The notes under the pieces are model-generated. The model was not told where the DNA came from. It did not search any database and saw only the letters and a program-made list of their open reading frames with translations. The position numbers and the translations under genes were made by a program. This document shows, piece by piece, positions 39,296 through 52,800 of a stretch of 64,000 nt of DNA. Location of the stretch: contig CAJVPJ010000002.1 in the NCBI GenBank assembly GCA_910592205.1, positions 1 through 64,000 of the forward strand. The letters run 5' to 3'. The stretch comes from Paraglomus occultum (Eukaryota; Glomeromycota; Glomeromycetes; Paraglomerales; Paraglomeraceae). Each line of letters starts with the position of its first letter. The stretch's first letter is position 1.

Positions 39296-39805
39296 TTAAA
39301 TTTTTTTTCCGGTTCTCCGACGACGAGCAAGTTCTTCGTCTGCTGCAATAACTTGCGCTGGTTCAAATTGGTAATTATTTCTTTCAACCTCTTGGTTACG
39401 TCCACGAATCACCTGACCCTCGTTTGTCATAATACAATTTTTTAATTTGACTTCTAGTTCCACTTCAACGTCTGTCGCTGACATCTTGCTCTAGTTCTGA
39501 AACCAATACTTGCCTCATCGGAGCTTTTACTTAATGAATTGTGCAATTATTTGGTATCTTAAACTCACACACTGAGGAAAGCAGTTTTGCGTTTATGTCT
39601 GACTGTCCCTACATACTCTAAATATTATATTGTGGTAACATTTTCAGGAAGAAACTTATATCAGGATAAAAATTTGGTTACTAAAAGAGAAATTAGCCGT
39701 TCTATTAATAAAGCGATAAAAGAAATTTTACAAAAACGTCAAGAGCAGCAAGCAGAACTTTGGAAAGAATTAATTGTAGATTACATGGTGAAAAAAGATG
39801 GCTAA
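38697..39805 (+). CDS. Possible small gene of unknown function (first and last exons only)
   Basis: Two plus-strand pieces look coding but cannot be joined with confidence. The first, 38697-38756, begins at ATG and encodes a charged peptide opening MPKPRERPSEIEKKEQ, ending at a consensus GTAAGT donor. The second, about 39655-39805, follows a TTTTCAG acceptor. It encodes a highly charged helical stretch (KREISRSINKAIKEILQKRQ and onward) ending at a TAA. The region between is stop-rich and I found no linking exons. They may be separate genes or remnants. No family recognised. Confidence 0.2.
39296..39484 (-). CDS. Small hypothetical protein, 62 residues
   Basis: Uninterrupted frame from ATG at 39484 to a stop at 39296. 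The peptide is strongly charged (MSATDVEVELEVKLKN at the start, ELARRRRTGKKI at the end) with balanced composition unlike random AT-rich translation. No domain recognised. It could be a complete small gene or the last exon of a larger one. It overlaps nothing else I support, though the uncertain plus-strand gene 38697-39805 spans it. Confidence 0.3.
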   Translation of the reverse strand: MSATDVEVELEVKLKNCIMTNEGQVIRGRNQEVERNNYQFEPAQVIAADEELARRRRTGKKI

Positions 39806-40512
39806 CAAATAAATAGCATTTCTGAGAAAGAAAAAATGTCTCATTCCTCGTTATGGATAAACTTTGACAAATGGGTCTGCACGTATTCTTTGAAAGCAAA
39901 AAGGATTTTATTGAGTGATTTAATACCAGAAGTTTGGTAGAAGTTGTTTATCATAAGCTAGCGCATACGACATTTAACTGACATTGATCCCAAAAGCTAA
40001 TAAATTAATGGGGGCATAGGAAAAGGCATGATTAGTATACTGAGAAGCTGAGAAAGTTGCTAAAAACATTACGTCACGCAATCCCATAACCGTTGGCTCC
40101 ATGTGAGTTTATCTCCTCTCCATGGGTGCTTTCTTTTAGTTGGTCAAGGCATACTGAAACAACCAAGAATGTTACCAATTTGCCTGCTCGCATTTATTGT
40201 ATAATTGAAATGCTTAAACCTTAAAACTTTTTAGTCGATTAAAATTTTAAAATTGACGGATTAGTTTTTTACTGTATTCGATTTCCACATTTTCACAGAA
40301 TCCGTATCATCGCAAAGAATTAGTAGCTCGTATATTTCACGTGCCACGTAAAAAATTTATTTAAAGTTGGCGATTCCGCAGATATCGATATTAATTAAAC
40401 CTAACGACATGTCGCAACAAAACGCAGATGCACTAGAAACTAAAAATGAGTGTGTTGATCGTTTGTAGTTGTCATTTTTACATTAATTTATAATCAATTA
40501 TCGAACAATCTT

Positions 40513-42362
40513 ATGTACTCTTCTAGTAAAGAGCCTCCCGCAGCTGCGGATACGCAGCAAGAGACTTCTCATGACCAAATAGTGACACCCTGGGAAGTCG
40601 AGGGAGCGGTAGTTGATGGACAGGCTCGGGCTATAGATTACGATAGATTGATTGAACAATTTGGGACGAGGCCCATCAATTCTGAGATATTGCAACGGTT
40701 CGAGCAGTTGACTGGGAGACGACCACACGTACTTCTTCGTCGTGGTGTATTCTTTTCCCATAGGTAAATGAAGGGATTAATTATGATGGATAATTTTTAT
40801 ATTCGCTACGCACTGTTCCTAATATTTTGATTCACATTCGGTCTAAAGAGAGCTTACAAAAATCCTTGATCGCTACGAGCAGAAGAAACCTTTCTTTCTA
40901 TATACGGGACGCGGACCAAGCAGTGTCAGCATGCATCTTGGGCATATGATTCCATTTGTTTTCTGCCAGTAGGTTCACCCCCCCCCCTAATTATGCCCTC
41001 CCTTTATATTGGGTCTTACAACTTTTGCTCGTAACTAGATGGCTACAGGAAGTATTTGATGTACCACTAGTGATTCAGTTGACCGGTAAGAAGCATTCTT
41101 TCGCGAAGCAATAATCGAATGAACTCGCGTTTAAGCGATAGAAAACTATTTCTCGTAATAGATGATGAAAAATTTTTGTTCAAGAATGGACTCACTGCGG
41201 AAAAAGCACGAGAATACTCTTATTCAAATGCCAAAGACATTATTGCCTGTGGATTTGATCTTGAGAAGACTTTTATATTTTCTGATTTCGAATATGTCGG
41301 GTATGTTCTCTAAGAACGATCTTATGTCTTGTGCCCCGACTGGCCCATGTATTCTGACAAGCTTACTCGTAAAGGGGTGCATTCTACAAGAATATAGTCA
41401 AAATATCACGATGTATAACAGCAAGTCAATCCAAAGCGACGTTTGGGTTCAATGATAGTGACTGCATTGGCAAGCTTCATTTTGTTGCTGTTCAAGCTGC
41501 GCCTTCTTTTTCCAATTCATTTCCACAAATTTTTGGCACGAAAAGTGATATTCCATGTTTGATTCCTTGCGCTATTGATCAGGTATATATTATCATGCGA
41601 AGTTAAATGATTCACATGCCTCATTTCACACCCTTCTGCTGTGTAGGATCCTTACTTTAGGTTGACACGTGATGTAGCCCACAAACTTAAGTATCCTAAA
41701 CCCAGCCTGATACATGCAAAGTTCTTCCCTGCACTCCAGGTTAGTACAGTTACGTAAATGGCATCGAAACAATAGGTATGAAATTGATTAGAAACCATTT
41801 CGCTACAGGGTCCGCAAACAAAAATGTCAGCATCAGTTGATAATTCGGCGATTTTCTTAACCGACACACCAAATCAGATCAAGAACAAGGTAAGGGACAC
41901 TTCAATGTTTCAAGCACGCCGATAAAAACATCTTTCTGACTTTTAATGTGCGGTTATCTTTTAGATTAATAGATATGCTTTCTCAGGAGGTGGGGATACA
42001 AAGGAACTCCATGCAAAATATGGTGGTAATCCAGACGTCGATGTTGCGTATCAGTATCTCACCATGTTTCTTGACGATGATGAAGAACTGGCTACTATAT
42101 ACAAGGTAGAAAATCGCGTCATTTTGGATTGTTTAGTTGTCTAATATACTAACCGGATCATATTCATTAGAACTACAAAGATGGCGTTCTGATGACTGGG
42201 GAGCTGAAAGCACGTTGTATTAAAGAACTGCAGGAGTTCATGGCAAAATATAATTCTCGCAAAGCTGCTATTACTGACGATATAGTAAAGCGGTTCATGG
42301 ACCCTACCCGGAAAATTTATGTTAAGCATCTTGACAAGGACATTAAAAAAGAGGAAGTATAG
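40513..42362 (+). CDS. Tryptophanyl-tRNA synthetase, cytosolic (class Ic)
   Basis: Charges tRNA-Trp with tryptophan for cytosolic translation. Nine exons (40513-40763, 40849-40968, 41039-41085, 41162-41300, 41375-41582, 41647-41739, 41809-41889, 41965-42105, 42171-42362) sum to 1272 nt, giving 423 residues. The eukaryotic-type opening is seen: [14 protein letters not shown], then [18 protein letters not shown]. The class I HIGH-like motif is [14 protein letters not shown] and the KMSKS-like motif is TKMSAS, both in the forms typical of eukaryotic TrpRS. Also present are [53 protein letters not shown] and YAFSGGGDT. The exon 5 acceptor was placed at 41374 because only that choice gives GGAFYKN in frame. 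No targeting presequence is visible, which fits the cytosolic enzyme. Confidence 0.95.
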
Positions 42363-42363
42363 T

Positions 42364-42369
42364 AATAAA
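42364..42369 (+). terminator. Poly(A) signal AATAAA of the TrpRS gene
   Basis: AATAAA starts one base after the TAG stop, giving a very short 3' UTR if used. Downstream, a (TTA)7 run occupies 42466-42486. Confidence 0.35.
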
Positions 42370-42465
42370 AGAAGTGATGAAAGACTAGAATTTTGAATTG
42401 TAGTCTTGGATTATTTACACTAGATTTTTAGCTGCAAAATGAATGTAATGCGGTATGTTATATCT

Positions 42466-42486
42466 TTATTATTATTATTATTATTA
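42466..42486. repeat. (TTA)7 microsatellite
   Basis: Seven perfect TTA units about 100 bp downstream of the TrpRS stop codon. Confidence 0.85.
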
Positions 42487-43963
42487 GTTTGACCGGAGTA
42501 TTACCTGCTGTGAATTGACTTAATGGGTATATCCGATGAATGGTTAATACACAGTCAACTTCTAATCTGAAGTCCATGGGACCAAGCTTAAGAATTATAA
42601 TCCGAATTTGATAACATCAAACCTCGATATACTGACACTGAATTTGACACTAAACAGCCTATCAAATTTTCACCCAATATGATGAAGTTATATAGCAAAT
42701 TCTCGTTAGGGAGTGTTTTCTCAAACAAATATTAGTAGACTACATCTCGATATCAACCCTTTCAAGAAACAAATCAAACGCTAATAAAACATAAATACGT
42801 GTTATAATAAAGCATTAAAATATTGAGGTGAGAGAATTTAACAGCATAAAGCTGAAAAAGAAGAATCATAATTGAACGGTACACATTAAACAGTAGATTT
42901 CATAACAGCATAATCGTGTTAGTGAGAAAGTTGAAAATTCCCGTCTTGTTCGATTTCATTATATCGAGGTTTGACTGTATAGAACGAACAATTATTCTTG
43001 GAAAGCCTTTCTTGTAATTATAATCTCTTTGAATGCCTCAAATTGTCACGCGAGATACGTTTATGCTACAGTTCACAATGGCAAAATCTAACAAAGTAAG
43101 TAATTTTGCGGAATAGATTCTATCACTTATCTAAATCTTGTCTTTATTGTTACACGGCATCAAATTCTGACTGGAAAATATTGCACGAAAGAGTTGAACA
43201 ATGCAACTATTCAGTATGCGGTGACTATCTAAATCGCCTAGATTAAGTTGCTGCAGCTCAAGAGAAGAATAGAACCTTTCGCTTTAAAATACCGTACCAT
43301 TTACAGAAATGTGATTTTTAAAGAATTTTAGTTCCCTTTAGTAGGAACTTATCTTTATAATTACCTTGGTAAAAATATGCTGTTAGTCTTTTGGGCTGTC
43401 ATTTATACTATACTTAACTCTATAGGCTAACACTATAAGGTGACATACTGAAGTAGCATTGCCGAGGATGTAGCAGACAAACCAATAACTATTCATGGAG
43501 GAAACGCGGTGGAAACAAGTTATCGAGCTCATGGGTGAAAAAGCCCATTTAACGGCAACTGGACCATATTTGCTCTGGTTCTCACGTATCTGTGCCAAAA
43601 TGTGATACTGCATAGTATTCATGAATTGCAAATTACGCGACGCTCGGCATAGTCTCTTCTTCCTTCATGTGGGTTTGAAAATACGTTTCTTTCATGACTT
43701 CCATTTGGAATTGCAATTGCCCTTGGTAAGAAGGAAACAGACATAAAACAAAGACAATTGGATAGAGCCTCTACTGAACGAGTCTGTATTTTAACTGCGT
43801 AAAAACTTCCGAATGGTTCTATTGGCACAAGTATTACAGAAAAATTGTATAGATAAAATGCAAATGTGACTGAGAAGCAGCGATACCGTCTATAAAGCAA
43901 TGAACATAAAGGTATGGTGGAAATAGCAGAATACATTTCATATATCCTACTCTTTCTTCTGTA
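42487..43963. other. Convergent intergenic region
   Basis: Between the 3' ends of TrpRS (+) and exportin-T (-). AT-rich and without a supportable gene. The minus frames at 43383-43631 and 43619-43936 lie beyond the exportin-T stop and show no continuation of that protein. Confidence 0.45.
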
Positions 43964-46900
43964 TTATGATTTAGAGCGATGGATGAATGCCTATAAGATA
44001 ATAATACATTAATCAAACAAGTAAATAACCCTACATAGAAGTATGTATGTCGACAAATACTAACCTGGAAATACTTCCTAAACACTCTGGCGTTTGGTTC
44101 TCGTAGAGCTTTTATATACTCCTCAGCAAGTTCAGGAGGACATTGCATAGACGGAAACCAGATTGACGTCAGGTATTTTGGAAATTCGGTTGGGCGTTTT
44201 GCTAACATTGCTCTTTGTATGTTTGTTATTTCGGATAATACCTGGAGATTTTTGAAATAATTTTAACCAAGACGAAATCCTTCCGTTTACATTGTAGCCA
44301 TTTCTATTAATACTAGTGTAATCTGGTTATAACGCATTCTATGGGTCTGGAAAAAATATTCCTTATAACCAAGGTCTCTTCATAGCAAAGATTACAATCA
44401 TGTAAATGATTAGTTTGGAGATAATCTTTATATAAACGGATCCTCGTTATGGTAAAGGTTCGTTATAACCAGATTAGACCGTACGTTGCCCGACAATCAA
44501 AACCAAATGTAGTCCTTTCTTACCATAACAGATTGCGCGTCGTTGAGATTAAATTCTGGCTTCAATGGCATTTCAAAACACACGCGCAGTATATGTTCAT
44601 ACATAAACTTTTCAAATCCAGGCAATGGTCGATCTGGTTCAACTGATTCTGGAGTTCTCTCTGTTGCCTCCTCATTGCTGCCCCAGGAGTTTATGGCTCT
44701 TGCGAGAACGTTAAATGATGTCTTAACCGTTGGTATATCAGATGTATCGCTAGCACAGTGGATAATAAATTGAAGAAATGTTTCTAGAATTGGTTGGTTT
44801 ACTGTGGAAGAAATGCCAGTCAATAAGGATAAATGATAAAGATCCGATAACACGCAATATGATTGATGTAACATGCGTCGTGTTATCGTGAACTGGAATG
44901 GAAAGAGATGTAGCTTTCCCTTTAAGAAATGAATAATTGAGAAAGTGTTTCTTTACTTACATTCGCTGACAAACACGGCTTCCATCCTACTGTTAAATAA
45001 TGCAAGTACAAAATTAAGATATGCCTTCCGAAGGTCTATTAACAGCCTTGTTTCATCCGTCCCAGACGGTGCTTGATTAAAACAGGTAAACACCTTTTGT
45101 ACGAGTGGCAACGTCAAATCGTTTATAGTATTGAAGATCGTTGGCTTTATCGAAATAATAGACACGGAAGAGACGTTAGCGATCCATACAATCAGTTAAT
45201 CAGCGGATTACACTACATAAAGGCTTTAACAAAACCGTTAGCTACCTTAAATTTATGAGCAATAAGTCCTATGAACGGCAATACATCTATTAGTTCTGAT
45301 ATCTGACTGTCTCGTAACAAAGCGTTTATCAGAGTGGGCAAATAAGGAAGAACATCCGTTCCCAATGCTTTCACCAATCGAGCGAATGTAAATCTAACCT
45401 ATCATTGCGCAACAAGTAATAAGTTAATAATTGCTCCTGTCATTATCAATCCTAATAAAATCACATTCTAACAGCACACTCACCGCATCTCGAATGATCT
45501 GATATCCACTCAATTCTTTGAGGACAACAAGAATAACTTCTGTCACTCGATTGAGAAACACTTTCCATTGTGTTGTATGAGATAGTCCTTTTAAGGAGTC
45601 TGGAAAGCCTATATCAAATCCAACAGTATAATGAATGTGACGCTCTCCTCAGACTATTGATTTAGTTGTAACTTACCTCTGACAAAACTGCCAATGGCCA
45701 TTATCGAATGATGTATTTGTAGTGTAGATAAATTATCTTTATGACTTGATAAGTCTGTGAGATTCTGTTGGATATCAGACAGTAGCGGATTGATTACAAC
45801 CTATAGAGAATATAGTAATAAGAATAACGTCATTGTTAATCAAGTAGAGAGAGCGTGAAGGAGCGCACGCTTAAACTAAAATAGAATCTCAAGACTCGGG
45901 CTTTTACATCCACAACGAAAAATACAATACCTCTGCATAGCTCAATTGGCTTTCAGGCGAAACGGATTCAGCAGTAATTAGAATACCAGCGGCCTCAAAT
46001 AAATAAATCTGATCATTGAAGGTGCCCGTCATAGCCTTATCTTTGCTTAAAATGTCATCAGTTGCACCTTCGTTCGGCAGTAACTCTGTTTGTACAATTA
46101 ACAAATCCTATTCAACGTATCGTATTTATCGTGTTAAAGCTTCTCTATTACGAATACATCTAAACCATCAGTCAACACACCTGAATGCTAGCCAGAACTG
46201 TATCGACAAATCCATTCATATGCGTCTTTAATGCTTTAACAAATCTCAGAAACAAATACCACGAGCGGCTGCGTATCTGGCGACTGGAATGATGCAGCCC
46301 TCGCGTATCCACAAAAGCCTCAAGCACAGATGGAATGCAGTCTGTTCTGTAGTCGAAAAATTGATAATATCTTGTAACAATTTCAAAAAAGTAGAGCGGT
46401 ATTGAGGGATGTGGATATGTTGAGACGTCTAAATGTGAGCAGAAAACAATAAAAAGTTAGCTTCCAGTTAACTAGTCCCATATGCTCTTAAAATTACAGG
46501 TCCTCATGCTTGTCTCCCTATTTACAAGCTCGCAATTTCTTCATACCAACAGAAAAATACGTACTGCTTTCGATCATCTTCAGCATCATTTCACCCAAAG
46601 GAGTTAATCCCACAACCTCATTCCCTTGTTTAACAATAAATGGTACCGATCCTCTTTCCCCGAATAAATATAATACATGTAGAGCTAATTCCAACTCTCT
46701 CCAATCGATTTCATTTCCGTTCTTACGGTAATTATCCAATGTCGTAATCACGGCAGATCGAATGTAAGATGTAAAAAGATCTTCATCGAGAACTAGGATT
46801 GCGTCAAAGTAGACCTTCAAACTCTAGAAAAAGGTTTTACAGGTATTTCAGAATCCGGGCCTTTTTTCATAATCTTTATTTTGGATATCGACATACCTTA

Positions 46901-49450
46901 CGCATGCAGACAAACTCTGCTTCATCCTCGCCGTCCTCATCTGTTCCACCCCAGTCAGTATCTTCATCGTACTTCATTTTCAGTACAATAATATTTAATA
47001 GTGAGTGAAGAAGCTCTCGTTGTGAACTGGTAAGTTCTCCCGTCTTCTTCTTCTTCTTTTTTAACTATTATGAATTGAACCAATTATTATCATAATGAAG
47101 AGTAACATACAAATGTCTTGAACGACTTGTAAGAAAGACAAACTTACGATTCCTTGTAACGATCCCAGAAAACCAAATACTGCAGACGATGTATCATCGT
47201 ATTCATCCCCCAGAAATTTTAATAAGAACGGTATTAAAGTTTCTATTTGACTATAAGAGGCCGTTGTCGCGTCTGCTATACCCTCTGTCTTAATAAATTA
47301 CGTTATATGTTATCATAGTTGTCGACCGACTGAAACGGACACACGCGTAATTCGTATTTACCTCTTCGAATATCTTACATAGTTCCATCCCCAACACATT
47401 GGTTAACTTTGCTACATATTCCGTAAAATGTATATCGCTAACCTTGGATGCGAAGGTTCTTGTCAGCACAATCCAAGGAAAAGTTCCCAATCATTCGAAT
47501 AATAACAATTTGTATAGTACAAGAAAATGAGCATTCCAAGTCTCCATACCAAATCCAATTTCCCCAAAACATCCGTCAAATTTAGATATTGGATCAAACT
47601 GAGCTTTTCTAATGGTTTCATACCTTTGTTGACGATCTACAATAATATATATTAGTTTGAATATATTGATATAGCGGAATTAATCAGTAAATATAAAATA
47701 AAATTATATAAACCTCAGTCAAACATTCACAGGCAGCCTTGCGAAATGCTTCTTCTCCCAAGAACTGATAGAGCAAGGGAATGTATGCATCGTTTACAAC
47801 AAGAGAGATATCAATCCAGGCTACGGTGAATAAATGTCAATTTCGATGTACTAAAAATTACGCAAAATCAGTAGCAATAAATTATAGCCAGCGAACAAAA
47901 TTTACCGATATATAACCCGATCACACTCAAACACGTATTGACAATCTCTTCATCACGTAAATGGAATTCTTTCAACAGCTCGTACAAAGCAGTTGTAAGT
48001 TTCTGGACATCACCGGTTCGCATAGTATCTTTCTGCTCAAAAGTAAGAAAAGATGAGAAACAATGGAAAGAAATCACGAAACACCCCCAGACAATCTAAT
48101 TTACGCAAAACTCACAATCATAACATTCCGCGCTGCTTCAACGTTCCCCCGAGGTACTACTAGACTAGCAACTTCCTCGTCAATTGAACGTAGAATTCGA
48201 AGAAATAGGTCTGTAATCCGCTTGTTCGTTGATAAGCCATTGGGTGCAAGCAAACTTAAGAATTCATCGAAGAAATCGTTCCACATAGATGGATATGATT
48301 TGACAAAGAGGAGAGTTATCGTATGAGCGAATTTATTCTTTAAAACTAAAAAGATGAAAGATTAAATCGTCATATTAGCTAGTGGATATGAAGTCTGTAC
48401 AGATATGACAAAAAAAATATGTGCAGGGCAGGGAAAGTACACTTCTATAAAGTTACATAAAATGCGTAATAAATAATCTATAAGCAGTGTATGAGAAATG
48501 TACACAGTATGGTATACTTGATAGGGATATCTGGTGTTAGGTTTATGTGAATAATTATTTATATGTACATGACGGCTCAACAGATTCCCGATTGTTTCCT
48601 ACTTCTCCTGAGTATTCTCTTTTTACATAATCCATCAATGTAGATCGTATTAACATCACTTGTTGTTTGTCAACGTCTTCATAACTAACAATAAATCCAA
48701 AGGATCCAGATGAGATGGTGCTTTCCAGCGTGCTGATTCATTAATTACAACAAGCGGATTTTACCTATTCTTAAGAGCGTGTTCAACAACATCCAAAGCA
48801 AACATGCGAGCCTCAGGAGTACTGATCACATAATCACATAGAATCGATTACAAATCATATTAAAAATTTGATTAAATAAACGGGAAGAGGGTAAGGGTGA
48901 ACTGTGAGGTTAATAAAAAGTAAGTTACAGATAGACAATAATCTATACTGAGATCACGGCCGTATGAAATGGTAGAGACTAAACAAATATTACCTTTTTG
49001 GTATGTGTATAAATAATGACAGACATGGTTGCCATCCACCTTGAGATTCTTTCAAGTCTTGGCAGTATTTAATTGCCTATTGTATAATAGCACGAATTAG
49101 TTAGATCAACACCAATTCATGCAATTCTTTATTGTTATTATGCTAGTTGCTATTTATGACGCGAACGATGAGTTTACGTAGTATAGATTGATTTGCAATT
49201 ACAGAGTTTCTGTTTATAAAAAGATCTATATGTGTTCCCTTCCCACATTATTTATAATCTCGGGCAGCATATAAGCAAGGTAGTGGTCAGAATTCCCGCA
49301 GCAGACAGAAACGCGTAGCATGCTAAAAAAGAACATTCTATCCTATTGCATGTCAATGTTCGAAGATACACCACCAACCTGAGCTTTCAGGCTTGGGTCT
49401 GCAGTGGAACTTAGAGCACAAGCAACAGCCTGTTCTATTTGTTCTTCCAT
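43964..49450 (-). CDS. Exportin-T (tRNA exportin, Los1/XPOT)
   Basis: Importin-beta-like HEAT-repeat carrier that binds mature tRNA with RanGTP and takes it out through the nuclear pore. Twenty-one exons, in transcript order: 49450-49379, 49076-48994, 48821-48765, 48684-48569, 48345-48116, 48032-47906, 47820-47714, 47636-47550, 47442-47362, 47288-47148, 47064-46897, 46823-46565, 46428-46181, 46107-45931, 45800-45677, 45608-45484, 45398-45246, 45144-44961, 44801-44524, 44241-44065 and 43990-43964. They sum to 3021 nt, giving 1006 residues (human 962, yeast Los1 1100). Family-like stretches include MWNDFFDEFLSLL, CLSVIGLYI joined to AWIDISLVVND, RSRSWYLFLRFVK, DQIYLFEAAGILI, FEKFMYEHILRVCFEMPLK and ELAEEYIKALREPNA. 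The last exon codes only AFIHRSKS, chosen because it mimics the usual short basic end. Several donors are weak (GTTGGT, GTTTAT, GTGTGT). Confidence 0.9.
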
Positions 49451-49803
49451 AATCTCAAGTTGAAGGAGTAAAAAGTGGAGCAAGGATTTTTTTTTCCCGC
49501 AGGTAGTTACCAGCAGCAAGATAATTGATCTGTTGTATGCGTCACCCAACCTCATGTGACATCAGTTGATCATGATGTTCAAATGACACTACTACTACGT
49601 TAATTTTAGTAATATCCTCGCGATAGTTAACTTTAGTGATAACATCGAAAAAACTATAAATAGAACAAAGGTATGCATTGCGGTCTTCTGGATTTGTAGG
49701 TCGTTTCTCTTATTATTATATTACAGCTAAATACACGATGAAACCACCCAATTCAACCTCATACATTATTATTATTTGCACAATTCGAAATTAAGTACAA
49801 ATA

Positions 49804-49809
49804 TTTATT
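49804..49809 (-). terminator. Poly(A) signal of the SF3A1 gene
   Basis: AATAAA on the minus strand (TTTATT on plus), 91 bp beyond the SF3A1 stop and before the tandem exportin-T gene, whose start lies about 350 bp further on. Confidence 0.35.
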
Positions 49810-49899
49810 TAGAACGTCAATAAAAACACAATATTTTTATGCATGCAAATATTAACATTACATTGCTATGCTTTAAAAATGATCTCGTATGGTACAACA

Positions 49900-52800
49900 T
49901 TACTTCTTACCTCTATCCTTCACCTGTAACGATATGACGGTACCATTTTCTATATTATAGAAGCCTAATGCAACTTGATTCTTCATAACTTGACCCCCAA
50001 TTGCAAGTTTCTGTTTGCCAGCAGGAAAACTCAATCGTGCAGCAATCTTGTCTTTTAAAGTGGAAACAAGCATATTTAGAGAAACATCCTCAATTTCCAA
50101 TGACTGTCCCGTACAATTCCATTCCGGTTTTTCAGGCAGGTTGGGGCATTGAATGGTGAGAGTGAAGAAAGTCTATTACGGGAGTGAATACAGTTAATAT
50201 AATCGAGCAATAAGTACATTCTACATAAATTCTAATATCAAATTCCCTACCTGATGCCCAGACATAGAATCATCGTTCATGAAACCAGTGCCTGCTGGTA
50301 TACTACCATCCAATTTCTGTTTCTTTGCCGGGTTAGTTGGATCCAAGTCTTCTTCCGCAAGTCGGCCTTTCTCTTTATCTAACGATGGTATAGAGGCTGC
50401 GTAGGCAGAAATGGATGTGGGTATTCCGCTTGCAGATATAGGCGATTGTCCCTGCACATGTGACATCATTACTGGAGGCATGCCTGGCGGTTGTGGTGGT
50501 CGATGTGTAGATTGCATAGGGCGTTGTAACATATGATGATGACCCATTGCCATGTTAGCATGTTGTGGGTGTGCTGAAGTGATATAGCCTGACAGCTGGT
50601 GAGCAAATGGTGCCGAGGAAGGAACATATGGTGAGTAAACTTGATTATGAGGGACTGGAGGAAAACCGTACATTTGGTGCTGATTTTGAAGATTTTGGAA
50701 TTGTGATGCTGCCATATGTGCTTGTTGTTGGTGGGTTGAATCTTGTGCTTGTGGTATGCGTGGACCGATCTTGGAATCTCCGTCACTATAATAATCGAGA
50801 AATTAGAATATGAATTTTCTGCAAACAGTTGTGTCAACAAAGTTACCTTGTCAGCCCTTTACTTCTGTGAATAGCTGCAATCTGCTCGTCAATGGACACA
50901 CCTGCAGCTGCACGTTGTGTAGCCATGTTGATCGAAGCAGTGTGGCCATCCCAGACAACCTTTTCTTTTTCAATCCTTTTCCTCTTTTCTTCCGCTTCAC
51001 CAATCTAATACAACATAGTGATAGTTAAACATAGTCTTTCAGTATACCTACTTACGTAAGCCAAGCGAAACTACATACCTTTCTGCCAATCTCAGTTTCC
51101 TCGGTACCAAAAATATCTGAACGATAGCCTGAGAAGTTTTTGAGAATCTTGGCCACATCGGTTCCTATAACAATGTAAATAAAATAACGTTACCAGATAT
51201 ACTACAATTATACGAATATAACGTTTCGCAGTACTCACCTTCTCGTAATAAATTAGATTCCTTTTTCTTTGCGTCTGCAGCTTCCTTTTGCTCTTTCCAC
51301 TTGGGATCTAATAGTTCGATTCGCATGTGTTCTTCCATTTCATCCACAGGAATGGCTTGATTACAACGTGGACAAATACCCAGCGGTCTCGTTCCCGATG
51401 TTTTGGGGGCGAGAACTACTCGTATTTAAAGTTACATTAGAGTCATGTTACCATTGAACGCTTTAGATCTTTATAATGAACATACCTTTGGGTACATAGT
51501 CTTTACGTATTTTAATAGGTGCAGTCGCATCCGGCGGTTTAATCTCCATCACTGTAGGTTCTGCTTCTAGTTCTGGCTCGACTGATTCGTCTTTCTTTCC
51601 TATTTGATCCTCGTCTTCTTCCTCCATTTCAACATCTTCATCCATCTGTGTAGGAATGAATCAAAATGAATCAGTACGACAATTTCCAATAACCAGATAT
51701 TTCCTAAAATGTTTTCAACAACCTCCATGTCTTCATCAATCCCTTTGTCTTCGACTTGTGCGTCCAGCATGACCGATGCCATCTTCTTCTGAGCAAGCGT
51801 CATGTTTTCCAACTCCATTATACTCATTGGTGGCGGGAGATCAATGGTCTCGTCAGCCTCGGTAAATTCAACCGTTTCGACAATGACAAAATCATGCCAA
51901 TCGATCGAGGCATACGCAACTAAACGCACAATGGTTAAACAAAATTCATCAATCAGAAGACACAATCAATACTATCAGCTTACTTCTCTCCTGATCTTCC
52001 TTTTCCTCTGCTTTCTTTCTCTCTTCCTCTTGGTACGCTGCATACTCTACACGTCGCATGACCCGATCCAGAATTTCATACTTATTATCTACGTTGACTT
52101 TCAATCTCTCGCTGAGATTTTTTGGTGGAATCAATACTTTCGTATATTGTTCAACTAATTTTGTGAAATAATTAAATAGACTATGATTGGGACGAAGAAA
52201 ATCAAATTGATAGTTTCTCTGTTCGCGCTGTGATAATGCTGTCATGAATTGTCTGCCATTACGTGCTACAAATTGTGCTGTAAGTTTGAGGATATCCCTG
52301 CAAATCCCATTAATTAGAAAGCGACTCATAGAATAAAAATTACAACAATATTCCAGGTGCACTTACAGGTCTTGCGCTGATATTGCAGGCATTTCCGTCA
52401 TAAATTCAAACGGTGGCGGTTCCTTTGGCGGTGCCTTTTGCACGGGAACTTCTTCCTTCTTCTCCTTTTCTTCCTTTGCTTCACGTTTCTTTGTTGTAAC
52501 TTAATGTAATGTATGAAGTTCAGTGCATGGCCCTTTGATATACAAAATATTCAAATAGCTTTACCTTTTCCTTCTTTGGTTTCAGCAATTTTGTATTGAT
52601 AGTAAGCATGATAAGGATCGTTTGGATTCAAGAAACTGAACTTGGCATTATGTTTTTCGTTTTCTCTAATACGTTCCTCGAATTGTACTCCATTTCTTGC
52701 TACAAATACAGCAGTCTTATCGACGATATCTACAAAATATTACAGTTTAGGATAAGGCAAACTTATCTATTTCTAGAGTATTTGTTTGGAATATCCACAA

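Noticed and set aside
43834-44208. Read-through frame past the exportin-T exon 20 donor
   Set aside because: The extension is hydrophobic and unlike any exportin end, whereas splicing to 43990-43964 gives a short basic end like the family's.
44500-44874. Long minus frame extending upstream of exportin-T exon 19 (starting MLHQSYCVL)
   Set aside because: Reading it as exon breaks phase with exon 18. The CCACAG acceptor at 44802 keeps frame and restores family sequence, so the upstream part is intron.
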